A program made the translations under genes and the position numbers. Under the pieces are notes generated by a model that was not told where the DNA came from, ran no database searches, and saw nothing but the letters and a program-made list of their open reading frames with translations. This document shows, piece by piece, positions 17,508-26,975 of a stretch of DNA of 64,000 nucleotides. The DNA comes from JAJPKK01 sp963781195 (GTDB taxonomy: Bacteria; Pseudomonadota; Alphaproteobacteria; Rhizobiales; Xanthobacteraceae): positions 175,088 to 239,087 of the forward strand of contig CAWAEZ010000014.1 of the NCBI GenBank assembly GCA_963781195.1. Direction: 5' to 3'. Every line of letters begins with the position of its first letter. Position 1 is the stretch's first letter.

Positions 17508-20210
17508 TCAGGTCCGGAATGCAGCCCGGTTTTCGGCGGACGCGCTGCCGACGAGCTCGCCGAGTAGGACCGGGAGCAGGCCGCCGGCCCGAAGGAGCTG
17601 TCGCTCCCGCGCGGTCTCGAGATCGATGCCGACCTCGATGGTGTCGATCGATCCGTCTTCGCGGCGAACATCGAGCGCAAGCTTTCCTCCGGGCTCGACG
17701 CCGTCGGATAGCCCGCACAACCGGTAGGTCTCCCGGCCGGTGAGACCGAGGGATTTGCGCCCGACGCCGGGCGCGAACAGCAACGGAAGGATGCCGACAT
17801 TGACGAGGTTGGCGCGGTGGATGCGCTCGAAGGATTCCGCGAGCACGGCGCGCACGCCGAGATAGCGCTGGCCTTTTGCCGCCCAATCGCGTGATGAACC
17901 GCTGCCGAACGCCTTCCCCGCGACGATCATGGTGGGAACACCGCGCGCGGCATAGGTGCAGCTCGCTTCGAAGATCGAACACGCCCGTGCGTCGGGCCAG
18001 AGAATGGTATTGCCGCCCCGTGCGCCGCCCAGCATCTCGTTGACGAGATGGGCATTGGCGAATGTCCCGCGGACGGCGATCTCGTGGTTTCCGCGCCGCG
18101 CGGAATAGTTTCCGAGGTCGCCGGGCGCGACGCCTTCGCTTGCGAGGAAGTCGGCAGCAGGACTGCCCGGCCTGATGGCGCCGTTGGGCGAGAGATGGTC
18201 GGTGGTGATGCCGTCACCGAACATGGCGAGGACATGGATGTCCTCGATCGAATCGCCCGACGCGCCATCGCGATCGAGCTCCTCGCGCGGCAGTGGGCGG
18301 AGGAACGTGCTGCCGGCGGGCCAGGGATAGAGCGTCCCCGCCGGCCCTTGGATGTCGTTCCAGCCGGCATGGCCGAGCGGCTTGGAATAGACGCCGCGGT
18401 ACTTCTCGGCGGACACCACGGAGGACAACGCGGCTACCTCGGCATCGGAGGGCCAGACGTCCGAGAGCATGATCTTTCGTCCGCTCCTATCGACACCGAT
18501 GGGGTCGCGCGTCAGATCGCACAGCACCGAGCCCATCAGCGCATAGGCGATGACGAGCGCAGGGGAGGTGAGGTAGGCCGCGCGCACCAGCGGATGAACG
18601 CGGCCCTCGAAGTTGCGGTTTCCCGACAGCACCGCGACGCCCTGGATTCCGCGCGCGACGATCTCCTCCTCGAGGCCGGGTGCCAGCGGGCCGGAATTGC
18701 CGTTGCAGGTGGTGCATCCGAAGCCGATGATTTGAAAGCCGAGCGCGTCAAGGCCGTCCTGCAGGTCCGCCGCAGCGAGATATTCGCGCACCACCAGAGA
18801 TCCCGGCGCGAAGGAGGTCTTCACCCATGGCTTCGGCGCGAGGCCGTGCCTCGCGACATTGCGGGCGAGCAGACCGGCGGTCAGCATCGCACTCGGATTG
18901 GCCGTATTGGTGCAGCTGGTGATCGCGGCAAGGACGATGTCGCCGTTCGCAAACGGCCGACCGCTTGCAGCCTCTGCCTCTGCCTCTGCCGGTGCCGGTG
19001 CCGGTGCGGGCGCCGGCTCCGCCGCCGGGAACACGCGCTCGAAGGAGCCGCGCAGGCCCGACAGCGAGACCCGCTGCTCGGGCCGGTTCGGGCCCGCCAG
19101 CGACGGCTCGACGCGCGACAGGTCGAACTCCACCACCTCGTCGTAGATCGAGGCATCGACGGGCGCCGCCGGATCGCGCCACAACAGCTGGCATTTGGCA
19201 TAGGTCTCGACGCGGCGCATCAGCGCGTCGTCGCGCCCGGTGAGCCGCAGATAGCGCAGCGTCATGTCGTCGATCGGAAAATAGACGCCGGCGGCGCCGT
19301 ATTCGGGTGCCATGTTCGCGATCGTCGCCCGGGTCTCGACCGGCATGCCGTCGACGCCGGCGCCGAACGCCTCCACGAACGCCCCTTTCAGCCCGTGCCG
19401 GCGCAGCCGTTCTGCAACGTGAAGCACGAGATCGGTGGCACCGGTGCCCGCGGGCAAGGCGCCTTCCAGCCGCAGCCCGACGACCCGCGGGCAACTCAGC
19501 AGCGTCGGATGGCCAAGCATCGCCCCTTCCGCCTCGATCCCGCCGACCCCGAGGCCGAGGATGCCGAGGCCGCCGACCATGGTGGTGTGGCTGTCGGTCC
19601 CCATCACCGTGTCGGGCATCGCCAGGAGGCCGCACTCGGACGGTTCGATGCGCACTACGCTCGAGAGATATTCGAGATTGAGCTGATGCATGATGCCGGC
19701 GCCGGGCGGCAGCAAACGGACATTGTCGAAGGCCTGCGCGCACCATTTCAGGAACGCGAAGCGCTCGCGGTTGCGTTCGATCTCGATGCGCTCGTTCAGC
19801 GCGCGGGCGTCGGCGCGTCCGCCGTGGACGGCGATCAGCGCATGATCGAGTACGAAGTCGATTGGGATTCGTGGATTGACGCGACCCGGATCGCCGCCCT
19901 TCGCCGCCACCGCGTCGCGCAGCGAGGCGAGATCGGTCATCAGTGGCACGCCGGTGAAATCCTGCAGCAGCAGGCGTGTCGGATGAAACTCGATGATGCC
20001 GGTCCGTGGCCGATCGGCGAGCCCGCGCAGCGAGAGGCTGGCGGGATCGGTCGTGTGCCGCAGGGCGCATTCGGCAAGAATTCGAAGCGTGAAGGGCAGC
20101 CGGCTCGACGGGCACAGCCCCTCGCTTTCCGCGTGTTCGAGGCTCACGAAGGAGACGCCGGGCTCGCCAGGCAAAGTCCGGAGGAGCGCTGTGGACGGCG
20201 CGCTGGTCAC
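17508..20210 (-). CDS. acnA: Aconitate hydratase, AcnA type
   Basis: A 900-residue iron-sulfur dehydratase that interconverts citrate and isocitrate, or their 2-methyl homologues. The cluster cysteines are in AITSCTNTANPS near residue 440 and GFGCTTCNGNSG near 500. GTDSHTTMVGGLGILGLGVGG is near 210, and the C-terminal swivel domain has FGDGITTDHLSPNG near 655 and AGKAFGSGSSRDWA near 780. The start is a GTG that overlaps the stop of the acyl-CoA synthetase gene (GTGA); the open frame continues upstream only as a shadow. A low-complexity Ala-Pro then Ala-Glu linker near residue 405 is unusual. Its place among CoA-ester genes suggests a second, specialised aconitase rather than the housekeeping copy. 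Confidence 0.92.
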   Translation of the reverse strand: MTSAPSTALLRTLPGEPGVSFVSLEHAESEGLCPSSRLPFTLRILAECALRHTTDPASLSLRGLADRPRTGIIEFHPTRLLLQDFTGVPLMTDLASLRDAVAAKGGDPGRVNPRIPIDFVLDHALIAVHGGRADARALNERIEIERNRERFAFLKWCAQAFDNVRLLPPGAGIMHQLNLEYLSSVVRIEPSECGLLAMPDTVMGTDSHTTMVGGLGILGLGVGGIEAEGAMLGHPTLLSCPRVVGLRLEGALPAGTGATDLVLHVAERLRRHGLKGAFVEAFGAGVDGMPVETRATIANMAPEYGAAGVYFPIDDMTLRYLRLTGRDDALMRRVETYAKCQLLWRDPAAPVDASIYDEVVEFDLSRVEPSLAGPNRPEQRVSLSGLRGSFERVFPAAEPAPAPAPAPAEAEAEAASGRPFANGDIVLAAITSCTNTANPSAMLTAGLLARNVARHGLAPKPWVKTSFAPGSLVVREYLAAADLQDGLDALGFQIIGFGCTTCNGNSGPLAPGLEEEIVARGIQGVAVLSGNRNFEGRVHPLVRAAYLTSPALVIAYALMGSVLCDLTRDPIGVDRSGRKIMLSDVWPSDAEVAALSSVVSAEKYRGVYSKPLGHAGWNDIQGPAGTLYPWPAGSTFLRPLPREELDRDGASGDSIEDIHVLAMFGDGITTDHLSPNGAIRPGSPAADFLASEGVAPGDLGNYSARRGNHEIAVRGTFANAHLVNEMLGGARGGNTILWPDARACSIFEASCTYAARGVPTMIVAGKAFGSGSSRDWAAKGQRYLGVRAVLAESFERIHRANLVNVGILPLLFAPGVGRKSLGLTGRETYRLCGLSDGVEPGGKLALDVRREDGSIDTIEVGIDLETARERQLLRAGGLLPVLLGELVGSASAENRAAFRT

Positions 20211-22408
20211 GATGCCTCCTCGGGAGCAGGCTGCGCACGCGCCGCCAGCCGCCGCTCCAGATGGGCGACTGCGGCCAGCGCTTTGGCGAGCTCCGGAATT
20301 TCGTCGAACATCGGGATGCCGAGCCGACCCGCGGTCTCGCGATACTTGCGCTTGCGCTCCTCGAGGGCGGGATCGCCGTCGGTGCGGAATGCCAGCAGAA
20401 GGTGCGCGGCGCCCCGATGCTTCGCGAGGGCGTTCTCGATGAAGCCGAAAATGCTGTCGATGGGATCGCCGCCGCCGCGTCCGGAGAACGACGACATGTT
20501 GAGATGGAGCGCGATCGCGTCGGGCGCGGCCTGCTCGTACACGATGTCGAGGATCTGGCGGGCCACCTCGCCATTTCTCTCCTGCAGCGTCGCGACCGGC
20601 GTATCGATGGGATTGGCGACGCTGGAGCCGGGAAGGAGCTTGAGGGCTTCGAGGCGGGCGCGCACGCCGGGCTCGAACGGCGAAACATCGAGGCCGTGCG
20701 CCGCAAAGAAGTCGGCGCCGAGCACGCTGGTGCCGCCGCCATTGCCGAACATCACGACCCGTTTGGTCGGGCGCGCGGGTCGGAGCGTAACATATTGCAG
20801 GGTCAGCAGCGTGTCGACGAACTCGTCCAGCGTCGCGACCTCGACGCAGGAGGTTTGCGCGCACAGCGCCGTCCACACCCTGCCATCGCCGGCGAGTGCA
20901 CCGGTGTGGGAGGCGGCCGCGAGCCGCCCCTGCGCCGAACGGCCGCCGCACAGGAGAACGACCGGCTTGCGGCCGGCGCGCAACAGCTCGAAGAAATGCC
21001 GCCCGTCCTTGATGTCTTCGAGGTAGCAGCCGATCGCCTTGGTGAGCGGATCGGCGAGGTAGAATTCGAGGAGATCGGCCGGCGTGACGTCGGCGCAGTT
21101 GCCCGCCGTCACCGCGCCGCTGAACCGCAGGCCTTTCACCTGCCCGCGCTTGATCATGTTGGTGGTCAGGCCGCCGCTCTGCGAGATGAGGCCGATCGTT
21201 CCGACCTCGTGCGGCGCATTGTCGGAAAACGTGAGGCCGCCGCGCGGCGAATAGGTGCCGAGGCAATTGGGACCGATGACGCGGACGCCGCCGCTGTTCG
21301 CCTTCTCGACCAGCGTGCGTTCCACCTCGCCGCCGCCTTCGACCTCGCTGAACCCGCTGGAGATCACCTGGGCGAAGCGCAGGTTTCCGTCCGCGGCGGC
21401 AAGCAATGGTGCAATTCGCTCGGCGCCGATGGCGACGAAGGCATAGTCGATGGGCTGCGGCGTCACCGCGACGCTCTTATAGGCCGCGAGACCTTCGATC
21501 TCGGCGGCGTCGGGATGAATGGGGTAGATCTCGCCCGCAAAGCCGAACGCCTTCATCCGGCGGATGAAGGTGTTGGCGAGGGTGACGCCGCCTTTTGCGG
21601 ACGCGCCGAGCACGCCGACGGTCTTCGGCTCGAACAGCGGGCGGAAGCGTTCCAACGCGGGCAAAGCGTCCCGCGGCTTGGGGCGGGGCGCGGCGCCCGG
21701 CGGCGTCGGCTTCGCCAGGATCACCCGGGCGTCCACCGCGATCAGCCCCTGCGCGCCCGCTATGATCGGATTGATATCGAGCTCGGCGATATCGTCGCGA
21801 AAGCGCATCAACAGGCCGTCACGGCCGCCGACCGACAGGAGCGCATCGATCAGCGCGCCCTTGTCGACCGGGCGCTGTCCCCGGGCCCCGTCGAGCAGGG
21901 CAGCGCCCTTGAGTTCCGCGAGCATGCTGACGGCGTCGTCGGCATCGATCGGGCAGATGCGGAACGCGACGTCCTTGAGGATCTCGACGAAGATGCCGCC
22001 GAGGCCGACCATCACCACCGGCCCGAATTGCGGATCGCGGTAGCCGCCGATCACGACCTCCTGGCCCTTCGGCGCCATTTCCTCGACGAGCCAGCCTTCC
22101 GGACCGGCCGCCTTGATCGCGGGAATTTCGGCCATGGCGTTCACGGCGTCGCGGACCGACGTCGCGTCCTTCAAGTGGAGGCGGACGCCGCCGACGTCGC
22201 TCTTGTGGAGAAGCTTACCCGAGACGACCTTGGCCACCAGCAGCGGCGTGAGCATCTGCGCCTTTGCCGCGGCATCGTCGGCGTCTCGGGCGAGAAAGCC
22301 GCGCGGCACCGGGATCGACATGGCGTGGAGGAGGCGCTTTCCGGACGCTTCATCGAGCGCAAGCCGCCCCTGGCGGCGCGCGTCGGCAATGATTTCCTCC
22401 GGACTCAC
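20207..22408 (-). CDS. ADP-forming acyl-CoA synthetase, fused alpha/beta
   Basis: A 733-residue protein with an N-terminal ATP-grasp domain (about 1-230: VAKVVSGKLLHKSDVGGV, GPVVMVGLGGIFVE, DINPIIAG) followed by a CoA-binding Rossmann domain (VGVLGASAKGG near 262) and a succinyl-CoA ligase-like part (RVIGPNCLGTYSP near 375, ISQSGGLTTNM near 410). It would activate a carboxylic acid with ATP and CoA to acyl-CoA, ADP and phosphate. The order is beta then alpha, reversed relative to classical acetyl-CoA synthetases of archaea. It leads an operon that continues with acnA, the biotin carrier and biotin carboxylase. Pimeloyl- or malonyl-type acids are possible substrates. Confidence 0.85.
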   Translation of the reverse strand: MSPEEIIADARRQGRLALDEASGKRLLHAMSIPVPRGFLARDADDAAAKAQMLTPLLVAKVVSGKLLHKSDVGGVRLHLKDATSVRDAVNAMAEIPAIKAAGPEGWLVEEMAPKGQEVVIGGYRDPQFGPVVMVGLGGIFVEILKDVAFRICPIDADDAVSMLAELKGAALLDGARGQRPVDKGALIDALLSVGGRDGLLMRFRDDIAELDINPIIAGAQGLIAVDARVILAKPTPPGAAPRPKPRDALPALERFRPLFEPKTVGVLGASAKGGVTLANTFIRRMKAFGFAGEIYPIHPDAAEIEGLAAYKSVAVTPQPIDYAFVAIGAERIAPLLAAADGNLRFAQVISSGFSEVEGGGEVERTLVEKANSGGVRVIGPNCLGTYSPRGGLTFSDNAPHEVGTIGLISQSGGLTTNMIKRGQVKGLRFSGAVTAGNCADVTPADLLEFYLADPLTKAIGCYLEDIKDGRHFFELLRAGRKPVVLLCGGRSAQGRLAAASHTGALAGDGRVWTALCAQTSCVEVATLDEFVDTLLTLQYVTLRPARPTKRVVMFGNGGGTSVLGADFFAAHGLDVSPFEPGVRARLEALKLLPGSSVANPIDTPVATLQERNGEVARQILDIVYEQAAPDAIALHLNMSSFSGRGGGDPIDSIFGFIENALAKHRGAAHLLLAFRTDGDPALEERKRKYRETAGRLGIPMFDEIPELAKALAAVAHLERRLAARAQPAPEEAS

Positions 22409-22650
22409 GGTGTTTCCTTATGGGCACGAACGGCAGACAGGTTTGGCGCCGGGATCATAAGGACTCGACGCAACGCGAACAAGCTCGCGGCGGCGACGGC
22501 CGCTCGGTTCAGCCGTGTCTGCAATGCGTTTATCGCGGCGCTGCGCTTCAAATCGTCACGGTCGTCTTGCGTGGTCGCCGAGCCGGGATGCACCATCACG
22601 AAGCCCTGCCTCATAAGAAAAAGCTCGCAAGGGCAAACGGAGGAAACGGA

Positions 22651-23715
22651 ATGCCGGCTCGACGAGTTTCACGACGCGACGTGCTCCGAGCGTCGGGCGC
22701 AGCCGCGGCGACCGTGTTCGCCACGCCGCTCCACGCCGCCGGACCCGAGCCGACGGCGATCACGCCGGCCCTGGTCGACGCCGCCACAAAGGAAGGCAAG
22801 GTCGTCTATTATACGTCGATCGACTTGCCGGTTTCCGAGCGGATGGGCAAAGCCTTCGAGGCGAAATATCCCGGCATATCGGTGCGGGTGGAGCGCACCG
22901 GCGCCGAACGGGTGTTCCAGCGCATCGGCCAGGAATATGCCAGCAACATCCACGCCGTCGACGTGGTCAACTCGTCCGATGCCTCGCATTTCATTGCCTG
23001 GAAACGCGACGGCCTGTTGGCGCCGTTCGTGCCGGAAGACGTGGCGAAATACTACCCGGCGGACCAGAAGGACCCCGACGGTCAGTTCGCGAGCTTCCGC
23101 GTGTGCCTGAGCGTCATCGGCTACAACACCCGCCTCGTGAAGCCGGAAGATGCACCCAAGAGCTTCGCCGACCTGCTCGATCCGAAATGGGTGGGGAAGA
23201 TGGTCAAAGGTCATCCCGGCTTCAGCGGTACCATCATGACCGCGACCTTCGAGATGGCTCGCGACCTCGGCTGGGAGTATTTCGACAAGCTCGCCAAGCA
23301 GAGGGTCATGCAGGTGCAGGCCTCGGCCGATCCGCCCAAGAAGATCGCGATCGGCGAGCGCGCGATCATGGCCGACGGCAATGATTACGTTCTGACCCTG
23401 ATCAAGGAGGCCGGCGGTGCCGTGGAGCTCGTCTATCCGGCCGAGGGTACGCCGCAGATCGTCGGGCCGAACGGGATCTTCAAGGGGGCGCCCAATCCCA
23501 ATGCCGCACGGTTGTTCCAGGCGTTCTGCTTCACACCGGAATGCCAGCAGCTCGTGTTCGACATCTCCGGCATGCACTCGTTCCACCCTCTCGTGAAGAA
23601 CAAGCCGGGCCGCCGTCCGCTGCGCGACATCAAGGTGATGAAGGAGGATCCCGCCGGGGTGGAGAAGAACGCCGAAGAGATCAAGGCGCATTACACCAGG
23701 ATTTTCCGGGTGTAG
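22651..23715 (+). CDS. Tat-exported extracellular solute-binding protein
   Basis: A 354-residue ABC-type binding protein of the iron(III)/spermidine family (PotD/AfuA fold). The N-terminus carries a twin-arginine signal, SRRDVLRASGAAAATVFATP, with cleavage near residue 30. The mature protein starts in the usual way (KEGKVVYYTSIDLPVSERM near 50), then FEAKYPGISVRVERTGAERVF. The ATG at 22651 follows a clear GGAGGA site; upstream in-frame codons are shadow. No permease or ATPase gene is beside it, so it is an orphan receptor. Its neighbours are two MmgE/PrpD genes, and the ligand could be an organic acid or a metal complex. Confidence 0.88.
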   Translation: MPARRVSRRDVLRASGAAAATVFATPLHAAGPEPTAITPALVDAATKEGKVVYYTSIDLPVSERMGKAFEAKYPGISVRVERTGAERVFQRIGQEYASNIHAVDVVNSSDASHFIAWKRDGLLAPFVPEDVAKYYPADQKDPDGQFASFRVCLSVIGYNTRLVKPEDAPKSFADLLDPKWVGKMVKGHPGFSGTIMTATFEMARDLGWEYFDKLAKQRVMQVQASADPPKKIAIGERAIMADGNDYVLTLIKEAGGAVELVYPAEGTPQIVGPNGIFKGAPNPNAARLFQAFCFTPECQQLVFDISGMHSFHPLVKNKPGRRPLRDIKVMKEDPAGVEKNAEEIKAHYTRIFRV

Positions 23716-23737
23716 TGCCGCCCGGCGCCGGTCTGCT

Positions 23738-25234
23738 CTAAGACGACAACGAAAGGCGATCGAGCAGCGGAGCGAGCTCCGTATTCTCCAACGTCCACAG
23801 CGTTGCAAGCAGCGCGTCCGTCCGCTCGCGCGGCCAGCGGGCGTCGACATTGGCGTGGAACTTCCGTTCCACGTCGGCACGTCCCATCGGCCGCTTGGCG
23901 AAGCCTGGCACATCGTCGACTTCGCGCGAAATCCGGCGTCCATCTTCGAGGATCGCGGTCACGCGGGTCGGAACCGCGGCGCCGAGGCGCGCCGTGAGCG
24001 CGGGGTCTTCGGCGACCTTCATCTTTCGCATGAAAGCAAGGATGGCCGGATCGCGCAGCTTGTCCGGCGCGTAAGTCGCGTTGGTCACGTCGCCGTCGAA
24101 CATGGCGCGGGCAATCGTGTAGGGCAGGCTGTGGTCGGCGGTGTCCCGCGTGGCCGGAGCCCATTTCTCGGGTTCGCTCCCGGCGGCCTGGTAGCCGCGG
24201 CTCGTCGTCGCGACGTCGATCGCCGCGATGCGGTCGAGCGGACCGACTTCCTTGGCGACTTCGATACCGGCGGCGATGGCCGTCTGGGCGTAGACGACGG
24301 CGGGATAGGCCTTCATGTTGCATTGATGAATCTTGAACGGAGCGTTGCGCCCGCCGAACGCCGCGACGTCGACGTCGACCGGTCCCGACACCAGCCGGAA
24401 AAAACCCGCCCGACCTTCGAAGATGGGCGCCGGGCCGGTGAGCCCGGCGCGCGCCAGCCGGGCGGCGAAAACGGCGTTGCGGCCGGCTTCGGCATCGGCA
24501 AGGCCCTTCCAGTCGGACAAGGTCTGCACCCGGGTCTGGAACATTGGAATGTGATCGTTGATGGCGAGGTTGACGGCCTGGGTGAGCTTGTCGGGGCCGA
24601 GCTTCATCAGCTTTCCCGCCGCCAGCGCTACCGCCGGCAGGCTGAGCACCGGCGGGTCCCAGCCGCTGGTCGAAATATCCATGGCGTCGGTCAGCCGGCA
24701 GTTGATCTCGTAGGCGACGACCATCGCCGCGATCAGATCATGCATGCTGGCGCGTTCGGACTCCGCGACGGCGAGGCAGGCCGCGATGTGGTCGCTCGGA
24801 TGCGCGCCCTGGCGGTGCACGTAGATGTCGTTGAGATCGTAGTAGCGGAACGCGGCGCCATTGGCGAACGACGCAAGATCCGGCGTGGTGCGCCGCTTCG
24901 TGCCGATCACGGTGGAAGCGGTACCCGCACCATCGAGCGCGACGTCCCGGCAGACGCGGACGGGCCCTTCGTCGAACGCCGCAATGCCGCAACCGATGGT
25001 GTCGATGAAATGGATTTTGACGGCTTCGATGGTGGCGGGATCGAGGTCTTCGTAGCGAAGCTGATCGGCATAGACGGCGAGCCGATCGGCGAGAGGCCGG
25101 GTTGAAGCGGCCGTCGCGACGGCGGGCGCGGCGACCCCGCGCGGCGCGAGGGCACCGACTCCGAGCGCGCCCAGGCCGGCAATCACCGTGCGTCGCGGCA
25201 GTCTCGCCGTGGTTTGGGAACGCTGGCTGGCCAT
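23738..25234 (-). CDS. MmgE/PrpD-family protein with an N-terminal export signal
   Basis: A 498-residue protein of the 2-methylcitrate dehydratase / cis-aconitate decarboxylase superfamily. VKIHFIDTIGCGIAAFDEGP near residue 75, HRQGAHPSDHIAA near 145 and KIHQCNMKAYPAVVYAQ near 305 match the family core. Residues 8-40 (LPRRTVIAGLGALGVGALAP then AVAAPAVA-like) look like a Tat-type signal, which cytoplasmic family members lack. The ATG at 25234 follows a good AGGAAA site. It converges on the exported binding protein gene with a 22-bp gap. Function may be periplasmic dehydration or isomerisation of a carboxylate; the signal could also be a non-cleaved hydrophobic start. Confidence 0.82.
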   Translation of the reverse strand: MASQRSQTTARLPRRTVIAGLGALGVGALAPRGVAAPAVATAASTRPLADRLAVYADQLRYEDLDPATIEAVKIHFIDTIGCGIAAFDEGPVRVCRDVALDGAGTASTVIGTKRRTTPDLASFANGAAFRYYDLNDIYVHRQGAHPSDHIAACLAVAESERASMHDLIAAMVVAYEINCRLTDAMDISTSGWDPPVLSLPAVALAAGKLMKLGPDKLTQAVNLAINDHIPMFQTRVQTLSDWKGLADAEAGRNAVFAARLARAGLTGPAPIFEGRAGFFRLVSGPVDVDVAAFGGRNAPFKIHQCNMKAYPAVVYAQTAIAAGIEVAKEVGPLDRIAAIDVATTSRGYQAAGSEPEKWAPATRDTADHSLPYTIARAMFDGDVTNATYAPDKLRDPAILAFMRKMKVAEDPALTARLGAAVPTRVTAILEDGRRISREVDDVPGFAKRPMGRADVERKFHANVDARWPRERTDALLATLWTLENTELAPLLDRLSLSS

Positions 25235-25451
25235 GGCGATTTCCTCGTTTCCTCGCATACCGGGCAGATTGTTTCCGCCATCTCGCTTTACCAATTCATC
25301 CAACCGTCAGGTCGTCGGCCTTCTCTGCTGGCTCCCTCACCCGAAATCGGCCAGGACGTCGGCGGGGTCCGCCCGACTCGGCGTCCGGTCTCGTCTCGAT
25401 CAACTTGGCGCCGCGCCGGCTAGCGACGCGTTCTCGCACGGGATCGCAGCC

Positions 25452-26864
25452 TCACGCGGCGCGCAGCGAGGGGCCGTTGTCGATGACTGCGGCCTGCGGG
25501 ATGACTTCGGCTTTCGGCTGCCGGTCCAGCGACATCACGAGCTCGCTGATGCGCCGCGCATGCGGCTCGTCCATCACCATGGTCGTCATGGCGTAGAACT
25601 TGGCTTCGAGTTCGCTCGCGGCGAGCGGGTTGCTGGGCTCGCCTTTGGGCTCGACTGAGCTGCGGGTGACCACGCGCCCATCCTTGAGCTTGATGTCGAT
25701 CTGCGCCTGACGTCCCCCGATGCCGAAGGCGGGGGCTTTCTCGAGCTCGATCTTCGTCATGGCGGCGTGAACGTTCGCCATCTTGTAGCCGTCCCAGTAT
25801 TCCTTGAGGCCGTTGCGGCCGGTCGCAAGCGCCAGCGCGACGCCGAACTGCGTGCTGCCCATCGCGGCATTCAAATTGGTGCACACGGACTTGGATGCCT
25901 GGCGGATGGCGAGCCCGCTCATGTGAACGGTGACGCGGTCGACGTGGTCCAGGCGGACGCCGTCGTCGCGATAGGCGTCCTGCGCGAGGTCGATCGGCCC
26001 GTGGGCATACCGGCAGGCGGCATGCGGTTTGAAGCCCACTTCCATGATGGCGAAGTGCTTGCCGAGATTGTCCTCGAGGTCGTCCAGGCGGACGCTGTCG
26101 GTAAAGGCGTTGAGGAAGCCTTCGCGCGATTCCAGCGCTTTCTTCGGGCCGGTGAAGCCGCGGCTCGCCAGGATTGCGGCCAGCGCTCCGTTGAAGGCGG
26201 ACTTGCCGGGGCTGAACGGCTTCGCCATGCAGGGATCGTCGAGGTAGGACTGGATGCCGGCGGACTGCATGCAGGCGAGGCCGATCGCACAGGCGATCTG
26301 CTCCGCATTGCATCCCAGCAATCTGGCGGCCATGGCGGCAGCGCCGATCGTCGACACCGTTCCGGTCGTGTGATAGCCGCGCTGCCGGTGGCCTGGATTG
26401 ATCGCCTTGGCGATCCGGATCGCCACGTCGTAGCCGGCGACGACGCCGGTGATGACGTCCCTGCCGGACGCGCCCGTCAATTCCGCCAGCGCAAACGCCA
26501 CCGGGACGAGAACCGACCCTGATTTGATGAGCCCGCTGCCGTGCGCATCATCGAGCTCTATGCCGTGGCCCAGCATGGCATTGACCAGTGCGGCATGCGG
26601 GGTCGGCACTTTCATCCCGTGGCCGATGATGGTGCTTTGCGGAGCGCCGCCCCATTCCTTGACGAGCGCGATCACCTTGCCGGCCGGCTCGCTGATCGCA
26701 GACGCCGCGATCTGATTGCCGATCCCGTCGCGCAGAATGAGCTTCGCCTTGCTCGTCACCGCTTCGGGGATCGCCTCGTAGGTGAGGGCGGCGACGTGTT
26801 GGGCGAAGCGCTGGGTGAGACCCTTCAGGGCTTCTTCCTGTTGTGGAACCGAAACCGACGGCAT
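25452..26864 (-). CDS. MmgE/PrpD-family protein, cytoplasmic
   Basis: A 470-residue member of the same superfamily as its neighbour but without a signal sequence. Landmarks are AKLILRDGIGNQIAASA near residue 43, MLGHGIELDDAHGSGLIKSG near 95 and CMAKPFSPGKSAFNG near 215. GFKPHAACRYAHGPIDLA near 285 is the region that lines the active site. A GAGGAG ribosome binding site precedes the ATG at 26864. Family members dehydrate 2-methylcitrate, decarboxylate aconitate or epimerise iminodisuccinate. With the CaiB, MaoC and TctA/B genes just upstream it probably acts on the imported acid or its CoA product. Confidence 0.87.
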   Translation of the reverse strand: MPSVSVPQQEEALKGLTQRFAQHVAALTYEAIPEAVTSKAKLILRDGIGNQIAASAISEPAGKVIALVKEWGGAPQSTIIGHGMKVPTPHAALVNAMLGHGIELDDAHGSGLIKSGSVLVPVAFALAELTGASGRDVITGVVAGYDVAIRIAKAINPGHRQRGYHTTGTVSTIGAAAMAARLLGCNAEQIACAIGLACMQSAGIQSYLDDPCMAKPFSPGKSAFNGALAAILASRGFTGPKKALESREGFLNAFTDSVRLDDLEDNLGKHFAIMEVGFKPHAACRYAHGPIDLAQDAYRDDGVRLDHVDRVTVHMSGLAIRQASKSVCTNLNAAMGSTQFGVALALATGRNGLKEYWDGYKMANVHAAMTKIELEKAPAFGIGGRQAQIDIKLKDGRVVTRSSVEPKGEPSNPLAASELEAKFYAMTTMVMDEPHARRISELVMSLDRQPKAEVIPQAAVIDNGPSLRAA

Positions 26865-26975
26865 GAGCGAACTCCTCGGAGGGCTAAGTAGCAGTCTATG
26901 CTGCTACCGAAGGGCGTCAAGAAATCGACCGGTCGAACGCCGCCCGACCGCAGCGGCAAAGGCGACGGCGCCCGC

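Noticed and set aside
18048..21026. A 992-codon plus-strand frame opposite aconitase and the synthetase
   Set aside because: Antisense shadow: both minus-strand genes show full family motifs and the plus frame shows none.
20211..21266. N-terminal extension of the aconitase frame to over 1200 residues
   Set aside because: It is the shadow of the acyl-CoA synthetase gene on the same strand in another frame; the GTGA overlap gives the real start.
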